Positions 37,573 to 52,127 of a stretch of 64,000 nucleotides of DNA are shown here, piece by piece. A program made the translations under genes and the position numbers. Positions within the stretch are counted from its first letter, which is position 1, and the number at the start of each line of letters is the position of its first letter. The notes under the pieces are model-generated. The model had not been told where the DNA came from, searched no databases, and saw nothing but the letters and a program-made list of their open reading frames with translations. Source of the stretch: Nymphaea colorata (lineage: Eukaryota; Streptophyta; Magnoliopsida; Nymphaeales; Nymphaeaceae); contig NC_045149.1 in the NCBI RefSeq assembly GCF_008831285.2, positions 12,280,629 to 12,344,628 on the forward strand, written 5' to 3'.

Positions 37573-40500
37573 ATGGATGGCCTCATGGCGTGCTGCATTG
37601 GCCGCTGTCTCGTTAGCCCCTCGGCACGAACCCGCATCTTCCCCCATAAAGTCAGCTTTCAGACGAAATGTTCGCGTTCCGACCGGGAGTTTCTGTTCGA
37701 TGACCAAAACTTCGACCACTGGGACAGGATGGAGCTTAAGTTCGGCAGGCTTCTCGGGGAAGACCCCAAGCTGACACTCGCGAAGGTATGCCTGGGAAAG
37801 AATTTTACTTTTACCTTTTTGTTCCTCTTCTGCCCGTAGTCTGACGAGACAGCGGTTTCCTCGCTAATCACTTTTTGCCTAACAGTCAGACTTTGAACAT
37901 TCAGAATCTACTCGAATTTGCCTTACTGCAGTACGTATACTCTGTGATGGATAACAATACACCTGCGTTTTCTGTTGCTTCGTTATCTGACTCTTGATTA
38001 GTCTTATATGGCAGGCGTCAAATTGTTTATCCGATTGAGTTTTGATTATTTGTTGCCTTTTAGTTCTACAAATGCATTCCACATATCTTACTTTCTCTGG
38101 TTTCTTCCCTCGATGCTGTTATATCACTTCTTCACTTACTATTATCTAACCAGCCTGTGGAGTTCCTACTTATGCCTGTTATACTCGTTATTAGAATAAG
38201 TAATCTTTAGCTAAGACTACTTGTTTGCTTTTTATGTCTACAAAATTTCTTGCACCTCGAACAATTGATGTCCTTAACCTATGTTTTGGCTTCTGGGTTC
38301 CATAATGGGATTGCAGGAACCCTCTTCCAAAAATTCTTCTTTGAAAAGGCTGTCTTAGTTTCGACTTTTTTAAAAAATGAGCTAATGAACGGAAGCTTTT
38401 GGTGACCCGATTAGATGGAGAATGAATCTCTGAACTGGTGGATAAAGTGGTTGTCCTTGACCAGAAATAATGCAATACAAGATCTTTATGAATTCTTTGC
38501 TCCAAATCACCTGGGTGTTAGCTGATGCGTTATTGCACTCATGGTTGTGCATCTTTTGGTGCTAGAATTATTTCTATAGCATAATTTATGTGGTTATAAT
38601 TCTTGGTCTTTGAGATTGCAAATGATTACGGGAGATGTGAATAGCATCTACCTTTGATACCGAAATTGGATTTCAACCAAGTAAATGTTTGGGGAGCATG
38701 TGTTTGCAGGGGAAGGTACCAAAATATCACGGTTCACGATGGCCACATAGCTGAGGGGTTTCGTCCGAGCTTCTATGTTGTGCTTCTCCGATGTTTTTCT
38801 TCACTGAATTTATCATTGTATTTAGAAATCTGTTTTACATGATCTATAAGCACTGGATTCTTAGTGTGTGTGACTCTCTCTTTATATGATCCATGTATGT
38901 ATGTATGTGACAAAGAATAGATGACAATTGGCAGATATGAGAAAATGGCAAGAAGGAAAAGCCTTTCTTCAAGATTAAACTAGAAAAACTATCAGATTAT
39001 TGTTGATGATTTTTAGTTTTTTCTGCATTATATCCTTCCGAACAAGTACAGGTGCTGCTTTATTCTATAACAGTATGTACACAATTACATGAATGGTTTT
39101 TTGCCTTTTCCTATCTATTGAATTACAAATTATCTGGTACCGTCCAGGCAATTTTTTCCCCTTTTCTCAGCTTGCAAACTTCAATTGTATCTTGTAGATA
39201 CTTGGGAGAAAATCAAATCCAGATACTTCTTATCTTGATATTGAAAAAACATTTCAAAGGAACAAAGGCAAACAGGAGAAAGATATTGATGATGCTTTAC
39301 TTCTTGATTTGGAGAAAGGGCCATCTACCAGTCCCATTCAACCTAGTCAGCATGGTCCCCATAGGAACAAAAAGTTAGAGCGAAATGTTAATTTGGTACG
39401 GCCTGTAGTGAGGAAAGTCACCAAGGCAGGGTTCCCAGTTCGAAGTCCTGTTGTAAAAGAGCAAGAAACGAAGTTACATCAGATGAATTGTGATGATGAT
39501 CAAATTATGAGTACTGCTATACGGAGACCATCTAAGCCTAAAGCTACTGAGATTGATTCTAACGAAAATGCAAAGTTGCAGATCAGGCCGAACATATTTT
39601 TACAAATGAGGAAGGACTCTAAAGTTGAATCTAGTAATACCTTATTGAGGAAACCTGAGCAAATGAGTCTCATCCTTGATTCCAGTCCAGGTGAAAAGAA
39701 TTCCAGCCATTCTTCTGTGACTGACTATAAGGGAGAAAGCATGAAGCAGTCTGATGGTGCGACAGAAGTACATATTTTTGACCCAGATGAGACAGTGCAT
39801 GTTGGGGCAGGCCAAAACGATTTGGATAAGCGAAAGGAAGATGTGGGGACTCATCATGACAGCATTGCAAATATGGTGCCTCCTTCTGTTAGTAGTCTCA
39901 AAGAATATCTGAAAAGTGAGAGTCTTCAACAAGGAGCTCTAGAAATGGAAGGTGAGACTTGGACAGGTAAATCTCTGGACTTTAAGGTAGATAGCATTGG
40001 TGCTTTTATACCTAGTAATGTCAACCTTGATTTCCCAAGAAATGCAGTCTTCACAGCCAAGGTCTGATAAATCTTTATACGTGGAGACCATTTCTGGAGG
40101 TGTTCGACCCGTAGCCTCTGATCATCCTGCAGAAGCTGCTTTGCTGGGAAAACCAGAAAGGTATCAATTTAATTGTCATGTGATTCACAATATGCAGCTT
40201 TTTCGACAGTTTTGCCTCACCAGTATATTTTGGGAAGACGAATAGTCATGGATGCATTTGTTCCTAATTCTGCAGTTTATATTTCTGGATCATCATGTTG
40301 TCATTGTCTTGGTATTGCTGTTATTGTTTATGTTGTTTAGTCTACTCTAGATTCTGATGGAAGAGAGAAGAGCTAATGAATGTCTCTGTCTTTCAATATT
40401 GGAGACCTGCCCATGTTTGAGTATGTTTTTGGTCTTAACTATTGTGCTTAAGCATGAAGTGGCACCATTCTTTGTAACACACATATAATTCATCTTGAAT

Positions 40501-43500
40501 ATTACGAGTAGCTGTTTATCTTGATAATGTTGTGAATCCTTGACATGATTTTGTGCTTATTTCAGGTTAATTTCTGTGAAAAAGCAAACTCCTTTACGAA
40601 ATCAAACAGGGGGTATGGGTTCTAATGAGGGCCAAAATGACACTATAGCACATGAGAGTTTTGCCACAACAGCCGTGGAGGTTAAATTTTGTTTCTTTTA
40701 ATGTTTGGATCTCCTTGCATGGTCCAATGCCTCCCTTGCATCATCTCTCCTCAGCGTACTATCTTTACTGGTAAAACATAAGCATGCTTGACATGCATTA
40801 GTGACCATAGATCCAATGGATGTAGGAATATGAAGAAAATGACTGGAAAAGAGCAGAGATGTTGCTTAGCTCAGGAGAAAGGGAGGAGGTGGAGTTGATT
40901 AGCTATAGTAGCAGAGGGTTTATGGTGAGCTTCCTGTTGACAAAATATGCTTGATATGTTGTTTTCTTTGCCATATGTGGCAACCAGACTTTCTTGATTT
41001 TTCAGCTGAAGTACTTATTTCTTTCTTAATAGGTATCGTTTGGTTCATTAATTGGTTTTCTACCATATCGAAAACTTAGTGGAAGATGGAAGTTCTTAGC
41101 TTTTGAATCATGGTTAAGAAGGAAAGGTTTAGATCCTTTACATTACAAGCAGGAGATGGAGACTGAAGGAAATGCGTCGCTGGACAAGAATCTGAACAAG
41201 CAGCCACTGGGCATAGAGATTGATGAAAAATTGGCACCAAACGTGGAGCTAAACAACCTTCTCGATGCTTATGACCAAGATAAATCTAAGTACTTGTCCT
41301 CTTTTATCGGCCAGGTATTAATGCCTGCAAGCTCCACGATGTTTTCTTGTTCTTTTGTCATCATATCTTCTTTAAGAGATTTTGGCCACTCTAGCAGAAA
41401 ATTAAGGTGAACGTGATACAAGCTGACAGACATTCCAGAAGGCTAATTTTCTCTGGAAAACCGAAAGAAAGTGAAGAACAGTCTGAGAAAAAGAAATTCC
41501 TTATGGTATGTTTCCTCAAAGCTGATAAAATCTTGTTGTTCTCTATGGGAACTATAAAAGCTTCTGCCATTCTTGAGAAGCTTTCTTGTTCCATTTGGTC
41601 TCCATGGCTTTCTTTTCTTAGCAAACTTTCAGTTATTTCATTGCAAGTTTGAGGGGGGTGTTAATTATGTAACTAAGGTTGTATAGGTAAATGCATGTGT
41701 ACACAGATTTGCACATATGCATGTTCGTAATTTGTATATATGTATTAAGTATACATACTTTTATTTGTGGTCCAGTTTTGGTTATTTTGTATCTTTTAAT
41801 GTACTATCTTTTTTGTTTAACTTGTTTCTTTCTTTTATTTATTTTTGGATTGGCTATGATATGGCTGTTGGAGCTGGCTGTTGGCTAGTCCCAATGGCTG
41901 CATTTTTAGCCATTGGGACTAGCCTAACAGCTAGTTCAGTTTGTTGCTGTATCTATATCTATATATCATAGTCACAAAAAAAAAATTCTTTTAAAACAAT
42001 GTGATAAATAAAATTGCCGTTTAAAACTACAAAAACACCTTTTTTTTCAAAAGAACATTAAAATGAAAAAATACGTAAAAAACACGTTTGTTTGCATTTT
42101 TTTCATTTATTTTCTTTTTATTCATTTTTTCACGTTTTTTAAAGCCGTTTTTTTTTCATTTTCTAATTTTTATTGTCACAAAATCTACTTATTTTTTGGT
42201 TTTTGTATTATTAGTTTTTCACTTATTGTATTTTTCCTTCATTTTTAGTTTTTTATTTTTTAAAAAAATTACCATATTTTTCCCTTTTTTTCAAGTTTGC
42301 TGTATTATACTCGAGAAAAACCTTGCTGTTTAAAACACAGGAAAGTTTTTTGTGACTATGACATATATATGAAGGCTGAGTTTCTTCTTCTAGGTTATTT
42401 TAGATGCTTCTCTAAGTTCTCTTTGTTGAAATTCCGTAGGTCATTCTTGTTGGGTATTGGTCTTTGAGGGTTTGGTGTTCGATTTTGGTTCTTGAGAACC
42501 ATTTGTTTTTCCTAGATTCATGAGGAACAGTTTCATTACATGACCATGGTTTGAAACTTTGAACTTAGACGCAATGTTGAATGCCTTCCAAGTGATAAAA
42601 TGGAATTGATGAAAGTAGTGCAGGTAATATCACATGCACTCAAGAGATCATGTATTGCTTTGTAGTGTGCAGATTGTCCAATTAAAGGTCCCAATGTCAA
42701 TCACTTTGGTCATCAAACGCATACGCATTTTTGGGTTGCTTGTGCATATCATTGCATTTGCCTAAGAAAAACAAAGTTTAACTGAATCCTGTTCTTAGAT
42801 TTGAAAGATATTTGATGCTTAACACGTTTTTGCATTGTTGAGATGCTTGAGAAGCATGTATTCACAGAAAGGTACTTTAATGCATGTGAGCTTCCTGCTG
42901 GAAAGTTTCTTGAGGCTGTCTTGTTTGTATGAAATGTGAGTGTAAAACAATAAACTATATTACGTAGAGAAGAGGGTCAATACAGAAAAAGAGAAAAAAC
43001 AGAAGTATATTTTTGATAATTCTCTGGTAGTTCTGATGGTTAAGATTTTAGAGAGAGAGGGTTGTTCCTGTAGTACTGCTAAATTAATGTCTGCGAAATT
43101 GTGCTACACCTTAAAGCAGATCAATAATGCAGCAATACTTGCTTGAAAAGTTGTGCTTAACTTGGTTCATTTGCAGGCAAAGCTTAATATTGGTGATATT
43201 GTGAAATGCTGCATTACAAAGATCACTTATTTTGGCATCTTTGTCGAGGTTAGTTGTAAATTATTAGGGTTCTATGTGAAGGATATTATAGAAGTTTTTT
43301 TTTCTACATTTGAGAACAATTCACTTGAATTTTAAAGGTTGAAGGTGTGCCAGCACTGATACATCATTCAGAAGTGTCGTGGGATGAAACACTAGACCCA
43401 TCTTCGTGCTTCAATGTTGGTCAGGTATTATCATGGGTGCATTACTGCCAAATTGCATGATTTTGGCTGGGTACACAAGGAAATGTCCAACTTGATCAAG

Positions 43501-46500
43501 CTTCTATCATGACTTCTATATAAGAGAATATGGATCTGGAATGAAAATGAGCAGGAATATAATGTAGTTGGCTCTTAAATTTTTCTGAAAATTGGTAGCT
43601 CTGAGAAGGAATTCTGAGGAAACCATGCAGTAGTTATTAGCTCAGGATTTTTCTCAGAATGCTTCATCTATATAATTCTGCGCATTGAGATGCTACATGC
43701 TTGGTTTTTAGATTCTTGAAGCAAAAGTTCATCATCTGGATTTTGCCCTTGAGCGTATCAGTTTGTCCCTGAAACAAGTAGTGGTGAGAGTGTACTTTTG
43801 AGCTAGCATTTTTTTTTCCTTTTATCTTTCTGCTGTTATGACTTAATTTTCTAGCAAAAGTGTCTAACATTCTTGATTCTGGAAGCCTGACCCGCTGTTG
43901 GAGAGCCTCAAATCTGTGATGGATGCTTCTGGTTCTTCTAGTGAAAATCTCGAAGTCACTCAATCAGACGTTCAGGTACTTCATTATGCCAGAAGACAGT
44001 AATGTTGTAGACTTGTAGTGGTATAATGTGCACACACATTCAAAGGAATACAATTAATGCTAAGGCTGCAAATAGGTCAGGTACAGGTTGGTCAGGCTTG
44101 ACCTGTCACTGGAACTCTTACCAAGAGTTGTTTGAGTTATCAACTGCATTTAGTTGGAGCTACAGTGTAATTTGTACCTCATTTGAATTTGAAGTGCATA
44201 TTAGTGATACAGAAAGCTGTTAAAATCTGTTGTGTTCTATGTGAAGGGACAAAAAGGAACATCTTTGCTTTGTTTTCTTGGGAGTCTCTATATTTACCCT
44301 TCTGATTCCAATTTGTAGGCTGGCTCTGCATAGATCTGATCACATTTTCCTGGGACTGGCCTATTTTTTGGATACATACTCTCCCGATAATTTTGAATTA
44401 GAAGTAGTTCGCAACTAAGTTCCAGCTGTGGCCTGTTTGAATTGTAAATAGAACTCTGGACAACTTATTTGCTTTGCTTTTCCTCATTCGTTTTGTTAGA
44501 GCTTCATGTTGTAAACAAAATCCGTCTTCTAGCGTGTGGAAGTATCTCTTTAGTGTACTTTGGTGCATTTCTGACAGATAATTTGAATCTAGTCATGGGA
44601 AATCTGCATGGTAAATTTCTATGTTATAGATGAAAAATCTATATCAAGAAGAAGCCTATCAAACACAAGAAGGAAGTTTCGGAAGAATCAAATTGCACTA
44701 GGGCACTATGGCCACATCACAAAACCAATGCACTAACGGCTAAGGCACTAATACAAACCTGAAAAGGCCGTACAAGAAGCATACTTTGATGAGGGCCAAA
44801 AAAGACTTCATATGGCGTAGAAAGCAAGCTGTTTGGCCTCCAATGGATAGAAAATTTACCTGTTAGAGTGCCCAACAGCTATATCAGCTGAGTGCTCAGC
44901 TGTAACAAAAGGAAAATAAGAAACATAAAAAAGGTAGAAAATACAAGAGAAAAATAAAAAATTACGAAAGATAAAAAAAAATGCATGCAACTCCTATGAA
45001 AAATCTACACACACACACACATACACAGACAAATACTATGATCTACAATAATTAAACATGTATGTAATTGATGTGAGCAATTATATAATATGATAACACA
45101 CACACACACACACACTCAAATACTTACATAAACTCTGGCACCTAAGCCTGGGCACCGGGCCTGGCCGGGCCGTCACCAAGTAGGCAGTACCAGGCCCCAC
45201 TCAGGCCCGGGTGCCGTTATGAATTAAACTGGTTTCAACCTGTCGAGCCCAGCCCGACCTGACAAAATAACAAGCCTGGCCTAGGTAGCGGAATCGGCTA
45301 CCCAAGGGCCCCGTTAGGTCGAAGACTCGACATGTTCTTGTCGTTTCAGAGAACAGGGTTCCCCTGCTGTTGCCGGACTTGCCTTCAGAGGCATCCAAAA
45401 CTTCTAGTTTCCATTCATTACCTAATTACCTATGGAAGAAGAAGAAAGAGAAATTAAGAGAATTGAAGGAGGAGGAAGATGAGCTGTTGAAGAACGAGTG
45501 ATGGGTGATTCCTTCCTCCATGTCTTCTTCCTCCTTTTCTTCTTCATCGTCTTCTTTGCCCACCTCCACAGGAGTAGATCAGGAGATAGCTCCTCAATGC
45601 AAGGCATGGCTAGTGACCCTAGTCTAGTCTATTTCCACCGACATGCCCCATTAGAAATGTGTGCTAGGTAGTAGGCATCCTCTCCACTAGTGCTTCTCCT
45701 CAACTCTCTTCTGCTTCTCATGGCATCACTGGTTTACTTTCCTATGGTTTTCTATTTTCTTGCCGACATCCTCCATGGGACCGTGAGGATTGGAATGATG
45801 TTCTTGAGTGGAGGAGGTGTTCCAGTGGCTCGCCGGAAACACGATAGAGACTGGAAGCTGGTGGCCTCACTGGAGAACCCACTGTCCAGTGATTATGGCT
45901 ACTCCAACCAAGAAATGAAGAGTTTTGGACAGACACTACGGTCCTCGCGATGGCCCGGGCTGGCCCTTGAGCTGAAGGATGTCGGCCCGGCACCCAGCCC
46001 GGGCCTTGGGCTGAAAGATTTTGGCCTAGCACCCAGCCCGGCCCAGCCCTTTTAAAGGCGGGCTGGTCCGGTAAGTTCCCTGGTTGGAACTGGGCACACT
46101 TGTAGCAGGCCGGGTTGGCCCCATGCCTAATTCTACTGGCACCCCCTCAAACTCATGGTGAAATCATAGAAAGTTTGCTAAAAAGAAATTAAAATTTGTT
46201 TGATGCAAGATCCTTGATGAAGAAATCTATACGTTGGTATTTTGAAGGAGCAAGGGATAAATTAAAAGTCTTTCAAAGGTATTCTTCTCAGATAAAATAG
46301 CAATCCTTTTTTGATATGTTTTGCTCTTTCATGGTTAATGTAGTTGTTCGTGATGTAAATAGCACTCTGATTGACATGATAGAGTTTGACAACCTTTTTG
46401 ATATAAATTCCCATATCTTTTAATAGATTCTTCAACCAAATAATCTCCATGGATATAGCAGCTATTGCACAGAACTCCACTCCTGTTAGTAACAATGCTA

Positions 46501-48240
46501 CTTTATTTTGCTTGCATTGCCAAGAAATTAGGGTTTGCCTAAATCAACACAAAAACCAGTGGTGGAGCGCTTGTTATTAGGTTCATCTCCAATTTGCATT
46601 AATATAAGCAATAATATGTAATAGAGATGAAGGAAAAAAGTAAGCCTTTTGGCGATGGTGCTCCTGATATATCTAATGAGTGATGACTCGTATGGATAGA
46701 TATAGGAGCCTATGGGAATTGACTTGCAACATGGACAACATGTGCAATGATGGGTCTGGTAATAGATAAGTTAATGGACCTGTTAGTTGTCAACATGGAA
46801 GTGGATTCTCTAGAATTTCTCCATCACTTGACTTCACCTTTACTTCCAAAGCTCTAGGAATATCAACCACCTTGTCATCTATGATTCCAAACCTGTTTAT
46901 AACGTCACTAGAAAATTTTGTACATGAAAGCAAGTATCATCTCTTAGCATAGTCAATTTCAATACCAAGAAAATGAGTTTGCTAACCCAAATTAGTTATT
47001 TCAAATTCATTCTTCAAAAAACATTTTGTTTGTTTGATTGTCGTCAATTCTAGTAATAATCATGTCATCAACATAAAGGGCAATATACGTATGTCAATAG
47101 AAGTATTTTTAACAAACATAACAGGTATCATAATAATATGATCTAAAATGTTGATCAAACATGACCCTGCTAGATTTGTCAAACTAAGTCTTCGAGGCTT
47201 GTTCCAAACCACATTATAACTTGGGGGAGCATCCATATGTTCTTCCTCATTGAAGTAACTATCTAAGACATTTTTACATCCATTTTGAAAAATTGGCCAG
47301 TGCTTGGTAGAGGTTACAACAATTAGTATTCTAACGTATGCTATTCTAGCAACTGGGACAAAAGTTTCATTATAATCTATATTGTTTTAGAAATTAACCC
47401 AGCCTTGTGTCTTTCAAGGGAGCTATTGTTCTTCTATTAACTTTATGAACCCACAAGCCACCTATTGGCTTTTTTCCCATTGGGAAGTGTTAGAATATGT
47501 ATATCTTGATGTCTGGGTCCAGATGACGTCTTGGTCCAGATCCAGACCCAGACGTCATGTTATGTGTCTTCTATTTTGATGTGGGTTGTGTTTTCTTAAT
47601 GGCATGGGTGTAAATTTCCATATTTAAATGGGACATAGTCCATGGTGTAAAGATATGCTGCTAATATAATACTAGTGTTAGGAGGCATGAGTTAGTTGCA
47701 GATGCCCCAACCATTCAACATCTCTCAATCCTTCCTCAATATTCAATAGTTTCTGTGCACAGTAAACAGCGGCGATTCATCTAGGCTTGATATGCAAAAT
47801 CTAATATGGTATCGGAGCCAGGTTTGCGAGACTTTACCAGAGGTATGTTCAAAGAGATCTGAATTTGAATTTTCAGTCAAGAAATTATATCCATGCAACT
47901 CTTCCTCTATCTCTGTCGTTAAATCCTATTGTTTTCTTTCCTTTCTCTACTTCCTAATTTCCCTATTGTTTGAGTTTGCTGATTCTCGCCAGAATTACTT
48001 ATTTCTCATCAGTCTTCTATTTTTCTATTTCTCTCTATCGTGAACTTTATTCTCAATCTTCAATGTTTCTGTTTCTCTCCATCCTAAACTTCATTCCTCC
48101 AATAAAGTTCTGTTTTTCGTCAGTCTTTGTTCTGAAAATTATTGTCTGATCCAAGCATTTGTTTTTCCATAACAAATTTAAAAATAAACTAAAATGATCT
48201 TTGTATAAAATTCAAATTTGAACAATATAAACGTATAATG

Positions 48241-48289
<49 letters not shown>

Positions 48290-51200
48290 TGAAATCAATC
48301 GGCCGCCGAACATTGCCAGATGACACAATTTTTTTAGAATTGTTGCTAAAAATACCATGCAACGGAAGCATTAGCAACAGTCATGGTATAGCCATGGTTT
48401 ATGGTATTATTTAGGGGTGAATTTAAATATTTAGCCATCCGATAGCTGCCTGATTTTAATTTTCTTATATCTATGATGACTGGACAGTGACTCCCGGTTC
48501 TAGATGACACCATGGCACATCAAACCAGAACGATCTATCTTTTTGATCAGATGGTTCTGGTTTGTTGTCCTTTGTTGAATTTTTTGAGTTTTTTTGTTAA
48601 CTGTGCACAGCTTCCACAGTTTCTGAAGGAAACCGAAGGAAAGGAAGGGGGGCAGGCGCCGCCGTCAGGTGGCGGGAGGAGGAACCCTCCTCACCATTCC
48701 TGGCGCACATTTGGCGGTAGAAGGGAGGGGGATTGATTCTCCTTGCCAGCTGACAGCTTGGGTGCTGGCATTGGACAGTGAGAAGAATCTCCCATTTTGA
48801 TCAAACCCGGAAGCGGGGAGGAGGAACCCTGCCGCCTAACATGGCTGGATAGGGGAAGGGTTCCTCCTTCCCCCTCCCACCATCTTACAGTGGAGACGTG
48901 CACTGCACGAGAAAAAAAAAAAAATGATAGGGCTCATCTGATAAGAATGATCGACGCCCTCGTTTGATGTCCATAGATAATTTATAGTCACTAGTGACTA
49001 TATATATATATATATATGTATATACATAAATAAATATATATATATATGTGTGTGTGTGTGTGTATAGAGGGAGGAGAGAGAGAGAGAGAGAGAGAGATCA
49101 TATAATCTAGAATAACTAAACATGTATGTGGTTGATGTCATATATGATAGATGTATACAATTGTATAATATGAGAAGATATATGTATACTGGTACTTAGG
49201 TAAACTCTAACAATTGGATGGCTTTGATTTTTACTCTTGATCTTGTTCTTTGAGGCTTGTTAAAATGCTCGAATTTTCAACTTTGTACTGTCTAAATGGT
49301 AATACAATAATCCAATTATATGGTTCAATTGAGTTCCTACTTCTTGATAAAGTATTCCAAACATTAAACTCTTACACTTTGGAAGTATGTCTACACTATA
49401 ATGAGTTTATATTTAGAGTTCTTACACTCAGGAAGGCATTTTTGTGCAGTGGTCTGCTGTCGACAAGCTTATTGATGAACTGAAGAAGATTAATGGAATC
49501 GAAAATGTAACAAAAGGTCGTTTTTTTCTGAGCCCTAGCCTGGCTCCTACTTTTCAGGTATGTTCGCAAAAGTCTAGTGCTGCTCTTCCTGCATGCTCTT
49601 TTTTTCACCATTTGTTAGCATAGTAACTAGATACATTTCTTGCAATGTGCATCTGTGCACTTCTCCACCAGTAACCAGTTACGTTGGTTAAGACAATGTT
49701 GTAGTGTGTGTAATATAATGTGTACCAGTTGGACCAACTGTTAGCTATGAAATGTAAAAAATCACAAATTCTTTCCAAAAAAATCAGGAAGTTAGGGAAG
49801 AATTACCAAAAAATCATGAAAGTTTAACAAAAGATCAGGAGAAAATAGGAAAATCATTCCCCATGGAAGAACATGAATTACATAATCAAAAGTTACGATA
49901 ATAAGTACAAACATGAAACACAGATTTAACAGTCATATAGTAATCAAATTGGATCCATTAAATCAACTTAAACTTGAACTCCTTAATTCATATTTAGAAT
50001 TGGGGAGAATCAGATTCTCTAGTGCATGATCTTAATCTTTAGAGTTGGAGACAATATTTGGTAAAGGTGGATTTTTGTGTTGTCAACTACTGTTGTCCTT
50101 CTCTGTTGGAATTCTTTATAAACTATTATGCAGGTTAGGTGCATTTTTCAAGTCAACGCATGATGGCACAGAACACAACCACTATCTTGCTGGCCATTCA
50201 AGTGAAACTTCATTATATTGGGTTCTGTATATGTTGTTTACAGAAAAGGACGTGTTACAGTTCTTTAGAACTTGTTTAACTAACTGTGCATGATCAGTAG
50301 ATCTTCTAGTGAATCTGGCCATTGTCAACTCCAAGTTAAAGATTAACCAAAAAAAATGTCCGACAGTCATGTAACCAATATGTTATTGAAAAAAAAAAAC
50401 CTATGATAGAAGTCAAAAGCTTTATATCTTTGATAATGAAAAATTATGGAAAACCTCTAGTTTTTAAGTTTTTAACACAAAGTCAGTCTATCATGCATGA
50501 AATTGACCCTTGGGCAGTGTTTTTTCTCCTCAAACATAGAACATCCTCACACACAACTCTTAAGCGCATGCAAAAATCAGGTGTGGGGGTCTTTCAAGTC
50601 CTAAAATTGGAAAAAAGGGGTTTGGACCCCTTATTATCCAGGCTCATATTGCACGATATGGACCGCGTTGTCCTGTGTCGTTCCATGCAAGCATATCTAT
50701 GTTGTACCCCTGAAACTAGTATCAAGATTATCATATCTGTGTTTCACAATAGTTACCTTACATCATATAACATATCATATGTACATGTTACCTGTAACTT
50801 TGAGTTAAAGCATTCCTGTTCTCTTGATTGAGATTTTAGTGAATGATGAAAGTTTTGTTACCTATAGTAAAATAATATTGGCAGTTAAAAAAATTTGACA
50901 AATGACTCCGCAGCAAAGTATATCTTCTTGTTGGAAATTTCTTGAGGGCCTTTCTAAAAATCAGTTTCCATTGAAGAATCCACAAAATTTAGTATCAGTC
51001 TTTCTAAAATTAGAACTATAACATATTTGTGTAGCTTGTTGAGGTGATAATCCTTGATAGGTTGAAGGGTAATGTAGCCTAACTCTGGAGACTCAGGTGC
51101 ATCTGTTGTTAGTGACTGTTAATCTTTGAATGTCATAACTCCTATCATTAGTCACAAATCGCAATACTCCAATGTGAGCCAGCTGACCTGTGATACTTTT

Positions 51201-52077
51201 TACCTGATTCAAATATTCTATAATCAACACCGAAATTCTGGAGACACTGAAATTCCTTTGAGAACTAGTGCTTCCGATATCTGTGAATGTGTCTAAGCAA
51301 TCTTACTCCGTAATTGTTCAGTGGTGCACTCATGTGGGATAGAAACCAACAACTCCTGGGAAAGAGTCAATGTGATACAGGCAACTAGTCCCTGATCTTG
51401 TCCAAGCTGTAAACTCCGAACCTGCTGTGTATTCCTTCTCATGCTTTATTTCCTGCAAGATAAACTTTAGTGAGAGTGGAAACTTTAGTGGGAGTGGAAT
51501 AGAACCATCTAGATGTCCAAATGGATCTTGACTCTTTCTGAAAGGAATTATTTCTCTGCTAGGTCAGAAAATTAGTATGATGAGTTTTTCATAGACATTC
51601 TGATGCAGGAAATTTAAGAAAGACCAGAATGATTGGAAGATAAAGAAGAAGAAAGTTTAAGACCAAGAAGACAATAGTGAAGCATAACAGAACATGATCA
51701 GTACCCTTAATCTGCAGTCAATAAATCAACAGTACACAATAATAATAGAGATCTGAAGAAGTGCACACTTCTCTTTGAACAAGGGGGAAAAACTAGTCCT
51801 CAACCAAGTAGTTTAATCTTTCTCTTGCACTGTATGCATTGATATGCTGTTCAAGTAGTAATCAGTCTGATCAATTATTATTATTTTTTTATATCAGACT
51901 TTAGCTAAGATTGCCTTTTAATTGCTGATTAAGGCCTGATATGAAAAAGATGCAAACAGAAGGATATAGGTAAGGAAAAGCTAAGATCAACTCGAAACAT
52001 GTTAACTGTTTTAGTGGTCTGACAGAGATAACAAAACAGAAAGGGGAACAAAATGACATCTAAGCAGATGATAAAAG

Positions 52078-52127
<50 letters not shown>

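Larger units (their letters stand above)
45030..49212 (-). mobile_element. Antisense Ty1/copia retrotransposon filling intron 11, with nested insertions
   Basis: On the - strand, 47483-47150 keeps LPNGKKPIGG, then ALANFSKWM (for HWPIFQMDV) and an MDAPP-like piece. Near 47100-47030 is IYVDDMII, the reverse transcriptase catalytic motif. At 46495-46262 is RNase H (EFCAIAAISMEIIWLKNLLK, VNQSAIYITNN, AKHIKK). The pol tail runs to 46144 with a TTTGAGGGGG purine tract. LTR-terminal sequence follows it at 45142-45030 (on the - strand tgccagagtttatgtaagta) and recurs at 49212-49100 (tgttagagtttacctaagta), so these are probably the 3' and 5' LTRs. Gag and integrase are missing. Stops and frameshifts are frequent. 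The outer limit on the left may reach about 44630. Confidence 0.75.

Noticed and set aside
37577-37774. Alternative N-terminal frame starting MASWRAALAAVSLAPR, which looks like a transit peptide
   Set aside because: It does not lead into the conserved PKLTLAK/ILGRKSNPD junction with exon 2, whereas the 37573 frame does.
45690-46055. 121-codon ORF ending in PAPSPGLGLK repeats
   Set aside because: Its C-terminal repeat comes from GGGCC-rich transposon DNA; no protein family recognised.
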